From assembly GCA_003219925.1 (NCBI GenBank), contig QHQU01000014.1, forward strand, positions 1-10,656: a stretch of DNA of 10,656 nt. The letters run 5' to 3'. Numbering within the stretch: position 1 is the stretch's first letter; each line of letters opens with the position of its first letter. The position numbers and the translations under genes were made by a program. The notes under the pieces are model-generated. The model saw only the letters and a list, made by a program, of their open reading frames with translations. It was not told the origin of the DNA and made no database searches. Positions 1-7,244 of the stretch are shown in pieces. The stretch is from Verrucomicrobiota bacterium (lineage in GTDB: Bacteria > Verrucomicrobiota > Verrucomicrobiia > Chthoniobacterales > UBA10450).

Positions 1-553
1 CGATCGGGGCGGGAATCTTTTTTGCGTCCGGTCGCATGATCACCATTTTTCCCGGATGCAAAACTACTGAATCACCAAAGGATCCGTTTCGCGATAAACG
101 CAAGCTACCTTCGAGCACCAGGACCTTGAGGTACTTCCCAGGGCTATATTCCATCATTATCGTTGTGCCAGTGATGGCCGCCGTGACCGCCGCGGTGTGA
201 ATTTTCGCTCCGCCTAATCCTTTCGGCACTTGCAGAAGCATGGATCCTTTCTCCAGAGTCATATCCCGTGTGCCGGTTTTGAAACTGAAGAATGTCTCCG
301 CACCGAGGCGCGTCAGGGTGTTATCCTGAAAAAGCAACTCCGAGCGGGATCTGGCGCCCGTCTGTAGACCGAGATCATCTTTGATGACATCACGCAAGGC
401 AGCGGGACGATCGCCTTTTGCGGGCTCGATCACGCTGACCCGGTTGATGATTTTGGTGACCTCGGCGGAGGTGAGAGGGCTAGCAATGGATTGCTCAACA
501 AAGATGCCGGAATAGAGGGCGACAGCGGCTAGAGCAAACCTGGTCTTGAGCAT
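1..553 (-). CDS. FecR-domain exported protein (3' end cut by window edge)
   Basis: The frame starts with ATG at 553-551 and stays open to the left edge (about 184 codons), so the C-terminus is missing. The start is supported by a GGGG tract (560-563) six bases upstream. Residues 1-24 look like a signal peptide: MLKTR, a hydrophobic stretch, then a likely cleavage site near SIA-SP. Residues about 45-170 match the FecR fold: a segment on responding to DLGLQTGARSRSELLF, then LTRLGAETFFSF, LEKGSMLLQVPKG, the Ile/Thr-rich HTAAVTAAITGTT stretch, LVLEGSLRLS and VLHPGKMVIM. FecR-domain proteins of this type are periplasmic or surface beta-rich proteins. The classical FecR relays a ferric-citrate signal to a sigma factor, but no sigma factor or TonB receptor is visible here, so iron signalling should not be assumed. 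It is divergent from the CHASE2 kinase, which suggests a shared regulon. The family assignment is firm; the role is unknown. Confidence 0.85.
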   Translation of the reverse strand, partial: MLKTRFALAAVALYSGIFVEQSIASPLTSAEVTKIINRVSVIEPAKGDRPAALRDVIKDDLGLQTGARSRSELLFQDNTLTRLGAETFFSFKTGTRDMTLEKGSMLLQVPKGLGGAKIHTAAVTAAITGTTIMMEYSPGKYLKVLVLEGSLRLSRNGSFGDSVVLHPGKMVIMRPDAKKIPAPI

Positions 554-578
554 AGATATCCCCGCGATTGTGATATAA

Positions 579-605
579 ATTATATATTTAGAATCGAATC
601 ACCAA
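579..605 (-). promoter_or_regulatory. Candidate sigma-70-type promoter of the FecR gene
   Basis: On the minus strand a perfect TATAAT lies at 584-579 with a TTGGTG at 605-600, spaced 15 bp (short of the ideal 17). The TATAAT is about 25 bp upstream of the FecR ATG. It sits in an AT-rich island (571-590) that stands out from the GC-rich surroundings and contains a near-palindrome at 576-590. The same interval must also carry the promoter of the divergent kinase gene, for which I see no convincing -35/-10 pair. Confidence 0.4.
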
Positions 606-611
606 CCAGTT

Positions 612-2696
612 TTGGCCTCATCCCGAGAACCCCAGGACCCACCAGTCGACCCCATCCGTGGGACGCAGCTGAAAGTGCGGCTTCTATCCGCATTTTTCCC
701 GTTGCGTCTGACCATCATGCCCCCTAGGTGCACCCTGGTCGTCCTTCTCCTTGCAACGCTTTGTGCCACAGCCGCGACTTTGCTGGATTTCACCTCTCCC
801 AGCTATTACGGGCAGACCGAATCTCGGGTGCGGGACGCCATCGCCCGCTCCGGCCGCACAACTCCGGCTAATCCAGACCTGCTCTTCCTCGCCATTGATT
901 CCGATTCCGTAAGCCTGGATGAAACACTCGACCTTCAAGGGTTATTCTCGTCCAGTTCACGCGATCCCGGATCGCGCCGCGCCCTCGAGATCATGTGCAA
1001 AGGTTGGCCTTGGAACCGCGAAATCTATGCCCTGATTCTGGACCGTCTCGTCCGCGCCGGTGCAAAGGTTGTCGCTTTCGATTGCCTATTTTCCGCTTCC
1101 GCCCCCGGTGATGATGCTTTTCGTGTCACACTGGAGCGATTCAAGCCTCAGGCGGTTATTGGAAGCAATTTCGTTTCTCCTGACAACGTCGAGCGATCAT
1201 CCAGAATTCCTTCCAGCTACGAGCCGCCGGCCGAAACGTTGATCCCAAAGACACCGACGCAAGATGAGCGTGTCGGATTCACGAATTTTTTTGCTGATGA
1301 AAACAAAGTTGTGCGCGGAGCTCAATATCGGGTTGCTTTTCGTGAGCGCGAGAATTCGATCGCGACTTACCTCTCATTGTCGGCACGGGTTGTTTCAAAA
1401 GCCGGGCACCCGGAACTGATTCCAAACGATCTCGCCGAGCATCTGATCCGGTTCACCGGCCCGCCTCGAACCGCTTTTCATCCACGTCCGCTCTTCGAAA
1501 TCTTTGTTCCGGAATACTGGGAACACAATTACCGCTCCGGCGAGCTCGTCCGCGACAAGATCGTAGTCATCGGGGCGGAAGGAAAGTGGCAGAAGGATGA
1601 ATTGCTAACGCCGTTTGGCCCGATGCCAGGGGCCGAGGTCCACCTCAACGTTCTCAATAGCCTGCTCCATCGCGAATCGGTCAGAGACCTTTCGCCGTTT
1701 GCCAGGGCAGTTGTGACGATACTAACCGCCATCCTCGCAACTGCCTTGTGGCTAAGCATCCGGTCCCCGTGGCTGCGCTTGCTCGCTCTCGGGGGGATTG
1801 ACATCGCCACACCATTTTTCGCCCTTTGGTTTTACAACCACCAAAATCTTTATCTTCCCTGCTTGGCGCCACTCCTGGCCCTCAACTCGATCGTTTTCTT
1901 CTGCCTAGTTTCGGATTTCATCTTTGAGCGTATCGAGAAAACCAGACTTCGGTCGACGTTGCAAACGCGGGATGATCTCACCCATATGATCGTTCATGAT
2001 CTGCGCTCTCCTCTGACCTTGGTTACCGGCTACGTCGATATACTGGAACGGATGGCTTCTGATAAACTGGATCCGGACGAAGCAGAGTGTGTCACTGGGG
2101 CAAAACGGGGCGCGGATGACATGCGCGACATGATCACTACGCTTCTGGATGTCGGTCGGCTCGAGGCGGGTGAAATGCCACTTCGCTTACAAGATCACGA
2201 CCTCGCGGAGATCGCGCGCCAGGCTGCGGATCGATTTGCCCCTGTCCTACGAGGTCGCGCCCTCCGCTGCGAGATGCCGCCCGAGCCAGTGGTAGTCTCT
2301 TGCGACCCTGATGTGATCCGGCGGATTCTTGAGAACCTCATCAGCAATGCGCTGAAATTCACAAAATCAGATGGAACAATCCGGATAAATGTTGAGCGCA
2401 CGGGAGCTGATGTCGCCATTTCGGTCAGCGACAACGGCGAGGGGATACCACGCGATCAGCACGAACACATCTTTGAAAAATTTGGACAAACAAAAAGTGG
2501 CCGCCAACATCGGCATTCGACTGGCCTGGGGCTCGCCTTTTGCCGGCTTGCGGTGGAAGCGCACCAAGGAAAGATCGGCGTTCAGAGCGAACCCGGAAAA
2601 GGAAGCACCTTTTGGTTCACGCTCCCGACTCGCGATCAGTCCGGGGTAAACTATGCGGGCAATACACAACCGGCTAACTTCAAGCGGATTGGGTAG
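612..2696 (+). CDS. CHASE2-domain sensor histidine kinase
   Basis: This is a membrane-bound hybrid of an extracytoplasmic sensor and a histidine kinase, 694 aa from TTG 612. One hydrophobic segment (about residues 38-56) precedes the CHASE2 domain (about 60-360, including LFLAIDSDSVSLDE, WPWNREIYALILDRL, VVAFDCLF, DKIVVIGAEG and TPFGPMPGAEVHLNVLNSLL). Three more membrane helices follow (about 364-382, 387-405, 414-437), the usual CHASE2 layout. The kinase core has the H-box MIVHDLRSPLT with His462, the N-box around Asn575/Asn579 (NLISNALKF), the G1 box DNGEGIP (607-613), the F-box HIFEKFGQ and the G2 box STGLGLAF (Gly638, Gly640). All ATP-binding and phosphoacceptor residues are therefore present. 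There is no receiver domain and no adjacent response regulator, so it behaves as an orphan kinase here. The start is uncertain: TTG 612, GTG 675 and ATG 717 are in frame, none with a good Shine-Dalgarno, and ATG 717 lies just before the first membrane helix. The signal sensed is unknown. Confidence 0.9.
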   Translation: MASSREPQDPPVDPIRGTQLKVRLLSAFFPLRLTIMPPRCTLVVLLLATLCATAATLLDFTSPSYYGQTESRVRDAIARSGRTTPANPDLLFLAIDSDSVSLDETLDLQGLFSSSSRDPGSRRALEIMCKGWPWNREIYALILDRLVRAGAKVVAFDCLFSASAPGDDAFRVTLERFKPQAVIGSNFVSPDNVERSSRIPSSYEPPAETLIPKTPTQDERVGFTNFFADENKVVRGAQYRVAFRERENSIATYLSLSARVVSKAGHPELIPNDLAEHLIRFTGPPRTAFHPRPLFEIFVPEYWEHNYRSGELVRDKIVVIGAEGKWQKDELLTPFGPMPGAEVHLNVLNSLLHRESVRDLSPFARAVVTILTAILATALWLSIRSPWLRLLALGGIDIATPFFALWFYNHQNLYLPCLAPLLALNSIVFFCLVSDFIFERIEKTRLRSTLQTRDDLTHMIVHDLRSPLTLVTGYVDILERMASDKLDPDEAECVTGAKRGADDMRDMITTLLDVGRLEAGEMPLRLQDHDLAEIARQAADRFAPVLRGRALRCEMPPEPVVVSCDPDVIRRILENLISNALKFTKSDGTIRINVERTGADVAISVSDNGEGIPRDQHEHIFEKFGQTKSGRQHRHSTGLGLAFCRLAVEAHQGKIGVQSEPGKGSTFWFTLPTRDQSGVNYAGNTQPANFKRIG

Positions 2697-2698
2697 TG

Positions 2699-2771
2699 CA
2701 CTCCCTGCCCGCCGTGTGCAGGCGTCTCGCATCTTGTCTTCGGCGTCTCGCCGAAGAGGCTGTGCGGAGTG
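2699..2771. repeat. Palindromic intergenic repeat between convergent genes
   Basis: The short gap between the convergent kinase and TPR genes is almost filled by a palindromic unit. Its outer ends are CACTCC (2699-2704) and GGAGTG (2766-2771). Inside is a perfect 9-bp stem with a 3-base loop (2737-2745 and 2749-2757, loop TCT). The 10-mer GGCGTCTCGC occurs twice (2721-2730 and 2742-2751), as if two hairpins of the same design stood side by side and the first had decayed in its right arm. There is no T-run, so it is not a textbook intrinsic terminator, although its place suits a bidirectional one. REP-like mobile repeat is the better reading. Confidence 0.6.
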
Positions 2772-2812
2772 ATCGGGAAGATCTGAATGTGCTTCTCCCG
2801 ACGAGATGTGAA

Positions 2813-4774
2813 TTAAGCGACCTCAGCCAGTTTTTTAAAACGGGGATCGTCGCGTAAAGAATCCCACTCCGGTTCTACTCGTAAGGTTCCAGGAGTCGGC
2901 CCATTTGGAACACCGACTAGCGATTCCAGTCGCCGAATTGCCAAGTCCTTTTCGCCGAGCTTCGCGCTAACTGCCGCTAGCGTTGTCGCAAGGATCGGTC
3001 CGTCGAACGAATCTTTCGCGATAGGCAATAGTTCCCCGGCGCGGGTGGCGGCGCCAAGCGCCTCGTTCTTCTCTCCCACGGCAGCGTGAATTAATGCCAG
3101 CATTGCAAGCGTTTTAGCGTCGTTCGGGGATTGCACCAGATCATCTCGCACCACCCGTTTGGCCTGCTCGAAAGCGGCACGCGCGGACGATTCGTTACCG
3201 CGAGCTTGGGCAATTAATCCTGCGTACCAACTTTTCGGGACGGTATAACCGTCAAGTGCCCCGGCGACTCCGCTCAAACCATTGTCATCGAGTTTTTCGT
3301 GCGTGCAGGCGGCAAGCACACGATCTGCCTCCTCCACGTCACGTTCCATCAGACTCAGACGGAGCCCGATCGTGCTTGTTGCCCCGCCAGGATCAAAACT
3401 GCGCGGGATTTTCCGTAGGGCGGAACGCAGCGGAGCAGTGTCGCCATCGCGAAATAGGGCAATCGCGCTGCGGGCCAGGACAAAAAAGTCCGCGCTGGGC
3501 GAAACGGAAAGCGCGTCGTTTACTGTTCCGTCTGCCTTGGTGTATTCATGCAAGGCGAGATAACTTTCGAACAAACTCCACAGCACCGAAAGATTTCTAG
3601 GGTCGCGATCCCGCGCTTGCTCCAGAGTACTGGCCGCTTCATTCCATCTTCCGACTCGGCGGGCGATCGCTCCAGCGGTATTGAGCACGTCGGCGTCGTT
3701 GGGAATCGCCCGAATTGCATCGGTGACGTGCTTTTGGGCAACATCATATTGCCGGAATCCATAATAATAGTAAAAGGCCTTCGCGAGATGCGCTTCGCCC
3801 AGGTCCGGCTGAAGTTTGAGCGCAGCGTCGGCGGCCGCCTTCGCCTTTTCCAAACGCGATGCGCTTTTATCGTAGCCAAACCAAAACAATTCAGAGTGCA
3901 GACGCGAGGCCAGGCCGTAGGCCAGCGCAAATTGCGGATCACGCTTAATTGCCTCATCGATCAAACGCAGCGCATCTGCTCCTTTGTCGTAGGAATAGCC
4001 GCTCCCGGCCCAATGAAATAGCTCGCGTGCGCGCAGGAAAAGTTCGTAGGCAAGGATGTCGCGGGTGGGATGGGTTTGCAGGTTCGTTTTCTCGCGGGCC
4101 GAAAGATTTGCCCGCAACTCCTGGCTGATGCGTTGCGCCAGTTCGCTTTGCAGCGCGAACAGATCGGTAATCTCGCGATCGAATGTTTCTCCCCAAAGTT
4201 GGGCATCGCTCCGCGCATCAATCAACTGAGCATTCACCCGGATGCGATTGCCGGCCCGGCGTGCCGTGCCCTCAAGAATATGGGCTACTCCCAGTGCCAG
4301 TCCGATTTCACGCAAATTGCGCGTGCCGCTCTTGAATTGCTGTACCGAGGTGCGGCTGATGACCTTAAGGTCGGCGACCTTCGCCAGGTTCGAGAGAATG
4401 TCATTGTGTACGCCGGCCGCGAAGTATTCGTTCTCTTTGTCGTCACTCAAATTTTCGAACGGAAGAACGGCGATGCTTTTTTCCGGAATATTGCGGATTG
4501 CGGCGGGGCCGACCGGCAACGCGGCCAAACTTCTGTCGCTGTCCTCGGTGCGCCTGATTCCCTGCGGAGTCAGATCGAATATCCACGACAGCGTGAGAGC
4601 GATTGGAAAACCCAGCACCAACACGAGCACAATCAGGCGCACCGCCCAATTTGGAATTTCGAAGAACGGAAAAACTTGCGTTGCAATTTGAATGAGCAAC
4701 CAGGCGGCGACGGCGTAGGCGATGGCAACGCGATGGACCTTGCGGCGCTTCAGTTCGGCAGAAAACGATTTCAC
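2813..4774 (-). CDS. Membrane-anchored TolB-like/TPR protein
   Basis: The protein is 653 aa with a GTG start at 4774-4772. The N-terminus (SAELKRRKVHRVAIAYAVA) and two membrane helices (about 15-33 and 44-66, ending SWIFDLTPQGIRRTE) are characteristic of a widespread family. Residues about 99-218 form a TolB-N-like domain (KSIAVLPFENLSDD, YFAAGVHNDILSNLA, LKVISRTSVQQF, VAHILEGTARRAGNRIRV, AQLWGETFDR). This domain is often found next to adenylate cyclase, kinase or winged-helix domains, but here none of those is present. Residues about 235-650 are helical repeats read as TPRs (for example DALRLIDEAIKRDPQFALAY, AADAALKLQPDLGEAHLA, AASTLEQARDRDPRNLSVLW). The last part ends WDSLRDDPRFKKLAEVA, a typical terminus. 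The topology suggests a cytoplasmic scaffold or regulator held at the inner membrane. Its partners and function are unknown. It is transcribed divergently from rarD across a 92-bp gap and convergently with the kinase. Confidence 0.85.
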   Translation of the reverse strand: MKSFSAELKRRKVHRVAIAYAVAAWLLIQIATQVFPFFEIPNWAVRLIVLVLVLGFPIALTLSWIFDLTPQGIRRTEDSDRSLAALPVGPAAIRNIPEKSIAVLPFENLSDDKENEYFAAGVHNDILSNLAKVADLKVISRTSVQQFKSGTRNLREIGLALGVAHILEGTARRAGNRIRVNAQLIDARSDAQLWGETFDREITDLFALQSELAQRISQELRANLSAREKTNLQTHPTRDILAYELFLRARELFHWAGSGYSYDKGADALRLIDEAIKRDPQFALAYGLASRLHSELFWFGYDKSASRLEKAKAAADAALKLQPDLGEAHLAKAFYYYYGFRQYDVAQKHVTDAIRAIPNDADVLNTAGAIARRVGRWNEAASTLEQARDRDPRNLSVLWSLFESYLALHEYTKADGTVNDALSVSPSADFFVLARSAIALFRDGDTAPLRSALRKIPRSFDPGGATSTIGLRLSLMERDVEEADRVLAACTHEKLDDNGLSGVAGALDGYTVPKSWYAGLIAQARGNESSARAAFEQAKRVVRDDLVQSPNDAKTLAMLALIHAAVGEKNEALGAATRAGELLPIAKDSFDGPILATTLAAVSAKLGEKDLAIRRLESLVGVPNGPTPGTLRVEPEWDSLRDDPRFKKLAEVA

Positions 4775-4782
4775 GCGATCAG

Positions 4783-4786
4783 CTCC
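4783..4786 (-). promoter_or_regulatory. Ribosome binding site deciding a GTG start
   Basis: GGAG on the minus strand lies eight bases upstream of the GTG at 4774-4772. The spacing supports this GTG as the true start of the TolB-like/TPR gene; no better in-frame ATG is present near the conserved N-terminal motif. Confidence 0.6.
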
Positions 4787-4866
4787 AGCATTCCGTCATT
4801 ACAAACTATCGCATCGCCAGCAAGTGAAGGGTTGCGAACTAATAGGATTGATGAAATACGAGCGAG

Positions 4867-5820
4867 ATGGCCAGGTCCGGTGGAGGCGATCCGCAACACA
4901 CGTCTGCCTTCATCGCTGCAGTTGCATCCTTCGCAACGTGGGGATTGGTGCCAATTTATTGGAAATTGCTTTCGAGGGTCCCAGCCTTGGAAATTCTCGC
5001 GCATCGTTTCGTCTGGACCATTGTGTTTCTCGGCCTTCTGCTCAGCTGGCAAGAGCGCTGGCGTGAAGTCATCGGCAACCTTCGCAGGCGACGGAGCGCA
5101 CTTTTTTGTTTGGGCAGCGGTATCATGGTTGGCCTGAATTGGCTGCTCTTCATTTGGGCGGTCAACATCGGTCACGTCCTCGAAACCAGCCTCGGCTATT
5201 TCATGACCCCAATCGTGAACGTCCTGCTTGGCGCCTTTATTTTGCGCGAGCGACTCAGCGCCTGGCAGACCGCTTCCATTCTCATTGCTTTGGTCGCGGT
5301 CTCTATTCTTGCCTTTGGTTACGGCCATTTCCCGTGGATCGCGCTAGGGCTTTGCACCAGTTTCGGCCTCTACGGATTGCTGCGGAAGCAGTCCGGCACC
5401 GCTGCCATTCCCGGGCTGTTTTTGGAAACGCTCTTTCTCCTGCCGCTGGCCCTGGTTTATCTCGTTCTCCTCGCCAATCGCGGCACGTTGACCTTTGGAC
5501 CCTCACACCTCTCCCTTTCCGCGATCCTAACGACAAGCGGGATCGTGACCGCCGTCCCGCTGATCTGGTTCGGTTACGCCGCCCGTCATTTGCGATTAGT
5601 CACGATTGGTTTTCTTCAGTATCTCTCGCCCAGCATTAGTTTCGTTCTTGGGCTTTTTGTTTATCACGAGACATTCACCCGCCAGCATTTCATTACCTTC
5701 CTTCTCATTTGGTTCGCGCTTGTCCTTGTTTCAGCCGAAGCGGTTTTGCGCTGGCGCGCGACTAAACCGCTCGCCGCCGAAGCACCGCCAGATTCGCCGC
5801 TAATCGAGCCCGGGATCTGA
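4867..5820 (+). CDS. rarD: RarD-type EamA family permease
   Basis: This 317-aa integral membrane protein belongs to the EamA/DMT (drug/metabolite transporter) superfamily, RarD branch, with about ten predicted helices. Diagnostic segments are ATWGLVPIYWKLLSRVPALE followed by ILAHRFVWT (first repeat, about residues 22-52), GLNWLLFIWAVNIGHVLETS with LGYFMTPIVNVLLG (about 89-122), LRERLSAWQ, GLCTSFGLYGLLRK (about 160-173), VTAVPLIWFGYAARHL and GFLQYLSPSISFVLGLFVYHE (about 248-268). These match the E. coli RarD pattern (EILTHR, NWLLFIWAVN, EASLGYF, FSFAFYGL). RarD was named from a chloramphenicol-sensitivity association; its transported substrate is not settled. The ATG at 4867 lacks a strong Shine-Dalgarno but places the N-terminus at the usual distance from helix 1. 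A hairpin half-repeat follows 13 bp after the stop and may act as a 3' structure. Confidence 0.9.
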   Translation: MARSGGGDPQHTSAFIAAVASFATWGLVPIYWKLLSRVPALEILAHRFVWTIVFLGLLLSWQERWREVIGNLRRRRSALFCLGSGIMVGLNWLLFIWAVNIGHVLETSLGYFMTPIVNVLLGAFILRERLSAWQTASILIALVAVSILAFGYGHFPWIALGLCTSFGLYGLLRKQSGTAAIPGLFLETLFLLPLALVYLVLLANRGTLTFGPSHLSLSAILTTSGIVTAVPLIWFGYAARHLRLVTIGFLQYLSPSISFVLGLFVYHETFTRQHFITFLLIWFALVLVSAEAVLRWRATKPLAAEAPPDSPLIEPGI

Positions 5821-5833
5821 AGCGAACCTGAAT

Positions 5834-5864
5834 CTGTAGGGGCAGGCGTGCCGCCTGCAAATCT
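5834..5864. repeat. Hairpin repeat, left half (copy A)
   Basis: This begins CTGTAGGGG and carries the stem GCAGGC (5842-5847) / GCCTGC (5853-5858) with loop GTGCC, followed by AAATCT. It matches the left half of the full element at 9129-9201, except that one G-C pair of the stem is replaced by an A-T pair on both sides. It lies 13 bp after the rarD stop. No right half is recognisable downstream. Confidence 0.75.
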
Positions 5865-5992
5865 TCAAACGCAGCCACCGCGGCCTTCACCGAAGATAGA
5901 ATTCCAGCGGATCCCTGGAGAGCGCGTCTTTTGCCGAAAATTTTGTTTGAGAAAAAGAAGTGACGACGGTGGCGGATTTCTGATTCAATTTC

Positions 5993-6589
5993 ATGGTCAT
6001 GGTCGGCGGCCGAATCACCAGCGAGGAAAGATCGACGCTCAGCACTTACATTGGCGTCGCCATCGCGACTGTGCTCGCTGCCGGGGCCGTTTATTTTTTT
6101 ATTCTCTCGCACCAGGAAAAAAAGGAGGCCACCGGTTTCGATCCGAACCGGCCGGTGCCGAACGATGCGACTTTGAAAAGGCGATTGAAGCCGGAGCAGT
6201 ATTTTGTCGTGCGCGAGAATGGCACCGAGACCGCCTTCCAGAATGAGTTCTGGGACAACGAGCGTGTCGGCCTTTACGTCGATGTCATCACCGGCGAACC
6301 ACTCTTTACTTCGCTCGACAAATTCGATGGCGGCACCGGCCGGCCCACGTTTACCAAACCAATCTCTAAAGATCTCGTGGTCGAAGAAGTGGATACCTCC
6401 CGGGACATGCAGCGCACTGAGGTCCGTGCCAAACGCAGCGGTGCCCACCTTGGCCATCTCTTTGCCGACCCAACTTCGCCGACAGGGCAACGCTACGCCG
6501 TTAACTCGGCCGCTTTCCATTTCATTCCGATAGAACGAATGAAAGATGAAGGCTACGAAGCGTTCCTGGCGCTCGTAGAGAAAAAATAG
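5993..6589 (+). CDS. Membrane-anchored MsrB-like (SelR) protein lacking all cysteines
   Basis: The protein has 198 aa. Residues about 18-38 form a membrane anchor (TYIGVAIATVLAAGAVYFFI), and the rest would lie outside the cytoplasm. Residues about 58-195 follow the MsrB fold from end to end: LKRRLKPEQYFVVRENGTE, NEFWDNERVGLYVDVITGEP, LFTSLDKFDGGTGRPTFTKP, TEVRAKRSGAHLGHLFAD, SPTGQRYAVNSAAFHFIP. MsrB enzymes reduce methionine-R-sulfoxide with a catalytic Cys in RYCxNS and bind the substrate with the Trp of GWPSF. Here the Cys position is Ala169 (GCC, 6497-6499) and the Trp position is Arg117 (CGG, 6341-6343). His152, His155 and Asn171 remain. There is no Cys anywhere, including the optional zinc pairs, so thiol chemistry is impossible. 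The frame is intact and the fold motifs are kept, which argues for a repurposed non-catalytic binding protein rather than decay. An in-frame TGA at 5981-5983 restricts the start to ATG 5993 or ATG 5999. It is probably co-transcribed with the next gene. Confidence 0.85.
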   Translation: MVMVGGRITSEERSTLSTYIGVAIATVLAAGAVYFFILSHQEKKEATGFDPNRPVPNDATLKRRLKPEQYFVVRENGTETAFQNEFWDNERVGLYVDVITGEPLFTSLDKFDGGTGRPTFTKPISKDLVVEEVDTSRDMQRTEVRAKRSGAHLGHLFADPTSPTGQRYAVNSAAFHFIPIERMKDEGYEAFLALVEKK

Positions 6590-6604
6590 CGCCTAGTTGG
6601 ATCG

Positions 6605-6641
6605 TATAATGAGGCTCTGTCCGATCGACCTTGGTCGGTCG
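6605..6641 (+). promoter_or_regulatory. TATAAT followed by a stable hairpin at the start of the unknown gene
   Basis: A perfect TATAAT (6605-6610) overlaps the candidate ATG at 6609. Shortly after it is a hairpin with arms 6622-6629 and 6634-6641 (one G-T pair) closed by a CTTG tetraloop. No convincing -35 was found at 16-18 bp upstream. If this is a promoter and leader, the coding start must lie downstream of the hairpin. Confidence 0.25.
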
Positions 6642-7229
6642 AGAATTCGCTGCCAATTACCACTTCTGGAATTCGCGCCGCCTTCGTCGTATTGTCGCTC
6701 GCATAATTTGAAACAGGACGACATCGAATACGCCATTGAGAATACGCAGGTTATTCTCGCGCCGGAACGGCAGATCGCGACATTTGGCAACACCAGCTTT
6801 GAATTTCATCTCATTTCCGAGCTGATGGACCGGGTCGATCAGGTCCGCATTCGCACCGGCCGCATCGAAGCCGAGCGTCCGAAGATTCTCAGCCCGGAGT
6901 ACTTTTGCCGAATGATGCTCGAAGGGTTTGGTGAAAAAGCGCAGAAGTACGTGGACCGGCTGCGCGAGCATGCGCAGCAGATCGCGGTGTTGCGTTACGG
7001 GTTTCAATTTCGCAAATCTGGCGTCATGGAAGAAACCGTGAGCGCCTCGTTACAATCGGTCATCGATCGCACTCGGCGGGTAGTGGAGAGCGCCAGTGAT
7101 CCGAATGGCGCGATCATCCAGGGAGTGGATGAGGCTTGGGAAGTTTGCCTGCTCAAGTTCACCATCGAGATGATCGAGCGCTCGGCCGGCGAAAATATCG
7201 GCGACTTCAAGCGCCGCGGTTTGATTTAA
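6609..7229 (+). CDS. Protein of unknown function, helical, downstream of MsrB-like gene
   Basis: I do not recognise this family. The frame is open from a TTG at 6597 (just after an in-frame TAG at 6594-6596); ATG 6609 gives 206 aa. The body from HNLKQDDIEYAIENTQVILA onward reads as a soluble, mostly helical protein with many Glu/Arg residues (SELMDRVDQVRIRTGRIEAE, EYFCRMMLEGFGEKAQKY, MEETVSASLQSVIDRTRRVV, CLLKFTIEMIERSAGENIGD). It has no signal peptide or membrane segment. The first 37 residues (with several Cys, Pro and Ser) look less protein-like and overlap a TATAAT and a hairpin, so translation may really begin later, for example at TTG 6708. The gene follows the MsrB-like gene by fewer than 20 bp, which suggests one transcript. 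No function is proposed. Confidence 0.65.
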   Translation: MRLCPIDLGRSRIRCQLPLLEFAPPSSYCRSHNLKQDDIEYAIENTQVILAPERQIATFGNTSFEFHLISELMDRVDQVRIRTGRIEAERPKILSPEYFCRMMLEGFGEKAQKYVDRLREHAQQIAVLRYGFQFRKSGVMEETVSASLQSVIDRTRRVVESASDPNGAIIQGVDEAWEVCLLKFTIEMIERSAGENIGDFKRRGLI

Positions 7230-7244
7230 TCTCGGCAGCGCAGG

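Noticed and set aside
1..553. Iron-citrate signalling system based on the FecR domain
   Set aside because: No sigma factor or TonB-dependent receptor gene is visible beside it, and many FecR-domain proteins have no known link with iron.
2737..2757. Perfect 9-bp hairpin considered as an intrinsic terminator
   Set aside because: There is no T-run on either side of the stem; it is better described as part of a palindromic repeat, although it may still slow or stop transcription.
4070..5137. Long plus-strand frame across the TPR gene 5' end and into rarD
   Set aside because: It overlaps two well-supported genes and its translation has no domain; it is a by-product of GC-rich codon use.
5762..6520. 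Long open frame on the minus strand opposite the MsrB-like gene
   Set aside because: It lies fully antisense to a frame with clear family motifs, and its translation shows no recognisable domain and is rich in Arg/His as expected of a shadow frame.
5993..6589. Calling this gene msrB with reductase function
   Set aside because: The catalytic Cys and all other Cys residues are absent, so the enzymatic name would be misleading.
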